From: Clostridia bacterium
GTDB taxonomy: Bacteria; Bacillota_A; Clostridia; Christensenellales; Borkfalkiaceae
Direction: 5' to 3'
NCBI GenBank assembly: GCA_017507595.1
Contig: JAFWAM010000198.1
Coordinates: 1-9,907 of the forward strand
Length of the DNA: 9,907 bases
A program made the translations under genes and the position numbers. Shown here piece after piece: positions 6,046-9,907 of the stretch (its first letter is position 1; every line of letters begins with the position of its first letter). A model generated the notes under the pieces. The model was not told the DNA's origin and made no database searches. It worked only from the letters and a program-made list of their open reading frames with translations.

Positions 6046-7857
6046 ATGCTGGACGTTAAATTTATTGAAGAACTTAAAAGCCGTAACGAAATCGTCGACG
6101 TTATTTCCGCTTACTGCCAGTTGGAGCGTAAGGGCGGGGCATTCTGGGCCCGTTGTCCGCTTCCCGGTCACATGGAAAAAACGCCTTCTTTTTGCGTTAA
6201 CCAAGCCGGCCAGTTTTACAAGTGCTTTGGGTGTCAGCGCGGCGGCGACGTAATAAAGTTTATTATGGAGGTTGAAAGCCTTACCTATTACGAGGCAATC
6301 AAGTTTTTGGCAAATCGCGCTAATATGGAGGTTCCCGGCTACGATACCCGCGATGAGGAGCGTATTGAGCAAAACGCCCTTAACAAAAAAAACCGACTGG
6401 CTGTTTTAAAGGACGCCGCAAGGTTTTACGTAAACAATCTTTACACCGAAGGCGGGGCACCGTATCTTGATTACATATTTGGCCGCGGCTTTGATAAAAA
6501 GACGTTGGTGGAGTTTGGTATCGGATGCTCGCTGGACTATAAATCTTTACCAAATTATCTTCACGAAAAGGGCCACTCCTACGAGGACATGGTTGCCGCA
6601 GGGGTAGTAAGCTACAATAAGGACACAGGGGATTATTCCGACTTTGAGGCAAAAAGACTTGTGGTCCCCATTATAGACAGCTTTTCCAACGTCCTTGCCT
6701 TTGGCGGAAGGGTCATTGAAAAGACCGACTTCGCCAAGTACAAAAACACTCGCGAAACGAGCATTTTTGTTAAAAACCGAACCTTATTTAATATAAACAA
6801 CGTCAAAAAGCTTAAACGTGAAAAGGGTACCCTTCCTTACATAATAATGGTTGAAGGGTATATGGACGTAATCGCCCTCTTTTCTAAGGGCATTAAAAAC
6901 GTCGTTGCCTCTATGGGCACGTCCCTCACTGTGGAGCAGGCAAGGCTTTTGCTTCGTTATACCGACACCGTTATTATAAGCTACGACGGGGACTCTGCCG
7001 GGCAAAAGGCAACCTTTAGGGGTATGGAAATTTTACGTGACGCCGGCCTTACGGTGAAGATCATTGCCATCCCCGAAAAGCTTGATCCGGACGAATACGT
7101 AAACAAATACGGGGTGGACAAGTATCTTGCCCTTATTGAAAACGCTCAGCCACTTATCGACTATAAGATTACTTATTTAGAGCAGGCTTTCAACCCAAAC
7201 GACGCCGTTTCCAAACGCAAATTTTTGGATAACGCATTGAGGGTGGTTGCTGAAAGCGACCGCTCCTTCGTTAGGGAGGATTTACTTAAACGCATCAGTC
7301 AGATTACAAAAATCTCTTACGAGGCTTTAAATCGCGACCTTGAAAAATTTGAGCAAAAGTCGGCCTATAAGCCGATTATCGCTCAAATTACACCTGAAAA
7401 GGAAGGGGATGCCGACCAAAACAACGCAATCGTCCAAGCAGAAAGATTCGTTTTGTCCTCAATCCTTAACAATAAGGATTACGCGTCCATTACCGACGTT
7501 CTGGATGCAGACTTTGTTTCTCAGCAAAGAAAGGATTTATGCGAGTGTCTGATCTCCGCTTACGAAAGCGGTCGCGTCGTTGGCCCTACCGTTTTATCCG
7601 AGATGCTAGGGGACGACTATTTGGGTGAGCTTAACAACGTGCTTACCGAATGTGACAGGATCGTTTGCGAAAGCTACGAAAGATACTACGCCGACTGTTT
7701 AAAAAACATGGAAAGAAACGCCTTAGAGGGCGATATTAATTATCTGAGGGACTACTGTGCGGAGCAGGACGATATAGCAAAGCAGCTTGCTATCATCGCC
7801 ACCCTCGACAAAAAAATTAAAAGACTTCACGAACTCAAAACGGAGGATAAAACATGA
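6046..7857 (+). CDS. dnaG: DNA primase DnaG
   Basis: Makes RNA primers at the replication fork with the replicative helicase; 603 aa, normal length. The N-terminal zinc-binding domain (1-100) has ligands C37, H42, C60 and C63. C37-PLPG-H42 is C-x4-H, where most bacterial primases have C-x2-H, followed by the standard EKTPSF and CFGC. The RNA polymerase core (about 115-360) has FGGR (219-222) and a Toprim domain with E270 in VEGYMD and D314/D316 in DGD, the metal-binding catalytic residues. The C-terminal part (about 455-603) fits the helicase-binding domain. The linker between them contains S439-Q447, encoded by a dispersed repeat. AAAGGA (6037-6042) is unusually close to the ATG, only 3 bases away, but no better start is seen. 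The gene opens the operon, and its TGA overlaps the rpoD ATG by 4 bases. Confidence 0.97.
   Translation: MLDVKFIEELKSRNEIVDVISAYCQLERKGGAFWARCPLPGHMEKTPSFCVNQAGQFYKCFGCQRGGDVIKFIMEVESLTYYEAIKFLANRANMEVPGYDTRDEERIEQNALNKKNRLAVLKDAARFYVNNLYTEGGAPYLDYIFGRGFDKKTLVEFGIGCSLDYKSLPNYLHEKGHSYEDMVAAGVVSYNKDTGDYSDFEAKRLVVPIIDSFSNVLAFGGRVIEKTDFAKYKNTRETSIFVKNRTLFNINNVKKLKREKGTLPYIIMVEGYMDVIALFSKGIKNVVASMGTSLTVEQARLLLRYTDTVIISYDGDSAGQKATFRGMEILRDAGLTVKIIAIPEKLDPDEYVNKYGVDKYLALIENAQPLIDYKITYLEQAFNPNDAVSKRKFLDNALRVVAESDRSFVREDLLKRISQITKISYEALNRDLEKFEQKSAYKPIIAQITPEKEGDADQNNAIVQAERFVLSSILNNKDYASITDVLDADFVSQQRKDLCECLISAYESGRVVGPTVLSEMLGDDYLGELNNVLTECDRIVCESYERYYADCLKNMERNALEGDINYLRDYCAEQDDIAKQLAIIATLDKKIKRLHELKTEDKT
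7346..7389 (+). repeat. 44-base palindrome in dnaG containing a dispersed repeat copy
   Basis: AATTTGAGC (7346-7354) and GCTCAAATT (7381-7389) are perfect 9-base inverted repeats. Concentric with them, TCGGC (7360-7364) pairs with GCCGA (7371-7375). The 28 bases at 7355-7382 match the minus strand of 535-562 and the plus strand of 9198-9225, each at 26 of 28 positions. It encodes part of the linker between the primase core and the helicase-binding domain. Confidence 0.65.
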
Positions 7858-8906
7858 TAGAAGACGTCAAGCTTGCCGAGATAACTAAAGAGATAATTGC
7901 CGACTACAAAAAACGTGGCACCATCACGATGAGCGCTCTTTTTGACCGTCTTGAAAAGGTCCAGATGAGTGACGAGCAGATGGAAAATATGTGCGCCGTA
8001 ATCGAAGACGCCGGCATACAGGTCGTTGACGAATCCGTTCAGGAGCAAAATCTTTATGAGCAGCTCATTAAAGAAATCAGCATGGACGACCCCGTCAAAA
8101 TGTACCTTAAGGACATCGGTAAGGTACCCCTTCTTACCAACGAAGAAGAAATCGACCTTGCTAAGCGTATGGCAGATGGCGATCTTGCCGCCCGCAAGAT
8201 ATTGGCCGAAGCAAACCTTCGTCTTGTGGTTTCTATCGCCAAGCGCCACGTGGGCAGGGGTATGCACTTCCTTGATCTTATTCAGGAGGGCAACATGGGC
8301 CTTATGAAGGCAGTTGAAAAGTTTGACTATACCAGGGGATACAAGCTGTCAACCTACGCGACCTGGTGGATTCGTCAGGCCATCACCCGCGCCATTGCCG
8401 ACCAGGCAAGGACCATAAGGATCCCTGTACATATGGTTGAAACCATTCATAAGCAGGCAAAGGTTTCGCGCCAGCTTCTTCAGGAGCTTGGCCGTGATCC
8501 TTACCCCTCTGAAATCGCCAAGGAAATGGGCATTCCCGAATCCCGTGTTATAGAGATTCAGAAGATCGCCCAGGACCCAATCTCTCTTGAAACTCCAATC
8601 GGTGAGGAGGAGGATAGCCACCTCGGCGACTTTATCGTTGATGAAAACGCTCAGGCCCCAAGCGACGTCGTTGAAAACGTTATGCTTAAGGAGCATCTTA
8701 TAAGGGTCCTTGACACACTCACCCCCCGTGAAGAAAAGGTTTTGCGTCTTCGCTACGGTCTTGACGACGGCAGATCCAGGACCTTAGAGGAGGTCGGTAA
8801 GGAATTCAACGTCACCCGTGAACGTATCCGTCAGATAGAGGCTAAGGCATTAAGAAAGCTTCGTCATCCGTCACGCTCCAAGCGCTTAAGGGACTTTCTT
8901 GACTAA
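7854..8906 (+). CDS. rpoD: Primary sigma factor (sigma-70 family, SigA/RpoD)
   Basis: Housekeeping sigma factor that directs RNA polymerase to promoters such as the one at 3241-3269; 350 aa, close to Bacillota SigA length. A short region 1.1 (about 1-70) precedes region 1.2 (from [13 protein letters not shown], residue 77). Region 2 follows: [17 protein letters not shown] (120-136), [10 protein letters not shown] (141-150), and 2.3-2.4 with [14 protein letters not shown] (168-181) for promoter melting and -10 recognition. Region 3 (about 192-265) leads to region 4, with [12 protein letters not shown] and the helix-turn-helix [20 protein letters not shown] (310-329), which reads the -35 box. 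The start is supported by GGAGG at 7842-7846 and the ATGA overlap with dnaG. Its TAA overlaps the trmK ATG by one base. Every region is intact, so this is the primary and not an alternative sigma factor. Confidence 0.98.
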   Translation: MIEDVKLAEITKEIIADYKKRGTITMSALFDRLEKVQMSDEQMENMCAVIEDAGIQVVDESVQEQNLYEQLIKEISMDDPVKMYLKDIGKVPLLTNEEEIDLAKRMADGDLAARKILAEANLRLVVSIAKRHVGRGMHFLDLIQEGNMGLMKAVEKFDYTRGYKLSTYATWWIRQAITRAIADQARTIRIPVHMVETIHKQAKVSRQLLQELGRDPYPSEIAKEMGIPESRVIEIQKIAQDPISLETPIGEEEDSHLGDFIVDENAQAPSDVVENVMLKEHLIRVLDTLTPREEKVLRLRYGLDDGRSRTLEEVGKEFNVTRERIRQIEAKALRKLRHPSRSKRLRDFLD

Positions 8907-9547
8907 TGAACGTCCGTCTTGAAACTATAATTTCCCTCCTGTCAACCACCGACACCTTTGCAGACGTAGGCTGTGATCACGGCTACGTGTCCAAGGAGGT
9001 ACTATCCCGCGGGCTCGCAAAAAAGGTATACGTTACCGATATTTCAAAGCCAAGCCTGCAAAAAGCTATCGATCTTCTGACCGATTCGGGCTTTGACAGC
9101 TTTGAAGCTTTTTTGACCGACGGGCTTGAGTCCGTTCCGCAGGCAGACCAGGTTCTCATTGCCGGTATGGGGGGGCAGGAGATTGTTAAAATTCTCAAAA
9201 AGTCGGCCTATAAGCCGCTTATCGTAGTATTACAGCCAATGAAGAACGCCGATTTGGTTCGTAAGGAGCTTCATAGCCTTGGCTACGGTATAATCCGTGA
9301 CTTTATGTTTTACGCCGACGATAAGTATTATGAGATCATAAAAGCCCAGCTTGGCGTAAGCGACGGCTACACCCAATTAGAGGAAGAATTCGGCCGTGAA
9401 AATCTTCGTGGCAACAAGGACTTCAAGCGCTATCTTGATAATATGATGAAGATGATTGAATCCGCCCGCAACTCAAGTAACATCAGCGAGGACTCTTCCC
9501 AAAAGCTAACGAAAAAACTACAGGTTTTAAGAGGTTTAATCAAATGA
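8906..9547 (+). CDS. trmK: tRNA (adenine(22)-N1)-methyltransferase TrmK
   Basis: Cytoplasmic SAM-dependent enzyme that methylates N1 of adenine 22 in the D-loop region of some tRNAs; 213 aa, shorter than the roughly 240 of Bacillus TrmK. The Rossmann methyltransferase core has motif I FADVGCDHGY (18-27), an acidic residue D45 in VTDIS after strand 2, LIAGMGGQEI (84-93) and LQPMKN (109-114), the last two being TrmK family signatures. The C-terminal 50 or so residues are charged and probably helical, like the family's coiled-coil tail. The ATG at 8906 overlaps the rpoD stop (TAATG). Its nearest ribosome site, AAGGGA at 8888-8893, is 12 bases away, so translation likely depends on coupling. Residues 98-106 (KKSAYKPLI) coincide with a dispersed repeat copy. 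The gene order sigA-trmK-nif3 is conserved in Bacillota. Confidence 0.92.
   Translation: MNVRLETIISLLSTTDTFADVGCDHGYVSKEVLSRGLAKKVYVTDISKPSLQKAIDLLTDSGFDSFEAFLTDGLESVPQADQVLIAGMGGQEIVKILKKSAYKPLIVVLQPMKNADLVRKELHSLGYGIIRDFMFYADDKYYEIIKAQLGVSDGYTQLEEEFGRENLRGNKDFKRYLDNMMKMIESARNSSNISEDSSQKLTKKLQVLRGLIK
9198..9225 (+). repeat. Dispersed 28-base repeat, trmK copy
   Basis: The first 20 bases are identical to 7355-7374 in dnaG, and the full 28 match at 26 positions. The reading phase is the same, giving KSAYKP in both proteins. Inner arms CGGC (9204-9207) and GCCG (9214-9217) can pair, but the outer inverted arms of the dnaG copy are absent here. Confidence 0.6.
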
Positions 9548-9907
9548 GACTTAAGGAAATTTACGAGCTTATCGACCGCTTTGCTCCTTTCGAGCTTTCC
9601 GATATGTACGGCAAGCTCACAGGCTTTCAGGATAATAGCGGTATTATAATAGGCAGCGACAGCGATATTACCAACGTGGTATTTTCCCTCGACCTTACGG
9701 ATAAGACCGTCGAGTACGCTCAATGGGTAAAGGCAGGTCTTATCATTACTCACCATCCTGCGATTTTTACCGGCATCAAAAGCATTGACGGCGTTTTACT
9801 TAAGGCCGCCAACGCAGGTATCGGGGTAATTTCCTGCCATATCAACTTTGACGTTGCTGAAAAGGGCGTTGACTACTTCCTCGCCAAGGGCGTTGCCAAT
9901 CCCGAAG
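9544..9907 (+). CDS. yqfO: Nif3/YqfO-family dinuclear metal protein, N-terminal part (3' end outside window)
   Basis: The first 121 codons of a Nif3-like protein, often annotated as GTP cyclohydrolase 1 type 2 family; the physiological role of this family is not settled. Members bind two metal ions in a ring-shaped oligomer. Visible marks are the DNSGIIIG segment (30-37, matching the family's DNxGLxxG), the metal-ligand pair H70-H71 in THHPAIF, and the HxNxD motif H99-D103 with D103 as likely ligand. The remaining ligands, a histidine and a glutamate near the C-terminus, fall outside the window. The ATG at 9544 overlaps the trmK TGA (ATGA) and has AAGAGG (9529-9534) 9 bases upstream. The trmK-yqfO pairing is conserved in Bacillota and supports both calls. 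Confidence 0.92.
   Translation, partial: MRLKEIYELIDRFAPFELSDMYGKLTGFQDNSGIIIGSDSDITNVVFSLDLTDKTVEYAQWVKAGLIITHHPAIFTGIKSIDGVLLKAANAGIGVISCHINFDVAEKGVDYFLAKGVANPE

Noticed and set aside
6025..6372. A 115-codon open frame on the minus strand opposite the start of dnaG
   Set aside because: It mirrors the primase zinc-domain coding region, and its sequence resembles no family. An antisense shadow is the simpler reading.
7827..8267. A 146-codon open frame on the minus strand opposite rpoD
   Set aside because: It lies opposite the dnaG end and the conserved sigma-factor N-terminal half, has no recognisable family and no promoter or ribosome site context. It is explained by codon bias of the sense gene.
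1..9907. Mobile element, CRISPR array, defence system or RNA gene
   Set aside because: No transposase, integrase, regular spaced repeats or tRNA/rRNA-like sequence was found. The dispersed 28-base repeat is irregularly placed and mostly inside genes.

Overview
The window looks like chromosomal DNA of an anaerobic, Gram-positive-type bacterium of the Bacillota, most likely an uncultured gut or rumen Clostridia. The main evidence is the order dnaG - rpoD(sigA) - trmK - nif3-like, a Bacillota housekeeping cluster. Lipobox-anchored extracellular proteins, strong AAGGAG-type ribosome sites and moderate GC with AT-rich intergenic spacers agree with this. A cell-anchored pectate lyase points to a plant-polysaccharide-rich habitat. 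All genes lie on the + strand, and no gap exceeds 300 bases.

Layout: (1) 1-477 is the C-terminal end of an Orn/Lys/Arg decarboxylase-family PLP enzyme, closed by a terminator. (2) 726-3137 is a large modular lipoprotein pectate lyase (hexapeptide-repeat linker, FN3-like domain, PL1 beta-helix, helical repeats, C-terminal beta domain) with its own promoter, a palindrome at the predicted transcript start, and a terminator. (3) 3299-5871 is one operon: amino-acid-type ABC transporter (binding lipoprotein, permease, ATPase) followed by a TrpR-like YerC regulator. It starts at a clear sigma-A-type promoter and ends at a terminator overlapping the last stop codon. A perfect 11-bp hairpin separates the binding-protein gene from the permease gene. 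(4) 6046-9907 is the macromolecular-synthesis cluster: dnaG, the primary sigma factor, the tRNA adenine-22 methyltransferase TrmK, and the start of a Nif3/YqfO-family metal protein. Successive genes overlap by 4, 1 and 4 bases, so translation is probably coupled. The cluster thus supplies primers for replication, the housekeeping sigma factor for transcription and a tRNA modification enzyme from one transcript.

I see no defence system, mobile element, CRISPR array or RNA gene. The main unexplained signal is a short dispersed repeat. A 28-base sequence around the core GGCCTATAAGCC occurs inside dnaG, inside trmK and, inverted, in the spacer after the decarboxylase gene. The dnaG copy matches each of the others at 26 of 28 positions. 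The two genic copies are in the same reading phase, and the dnaG copy is the centre of a 44-base palindrome. Other points worth checking are a missing carboxylate-binding arginine in the ABC binding protein, a C-x4-H spacing in the DnaG zinc finger, a structured leader before dnaG, and a five-codon minigene overlapping the yerC start.
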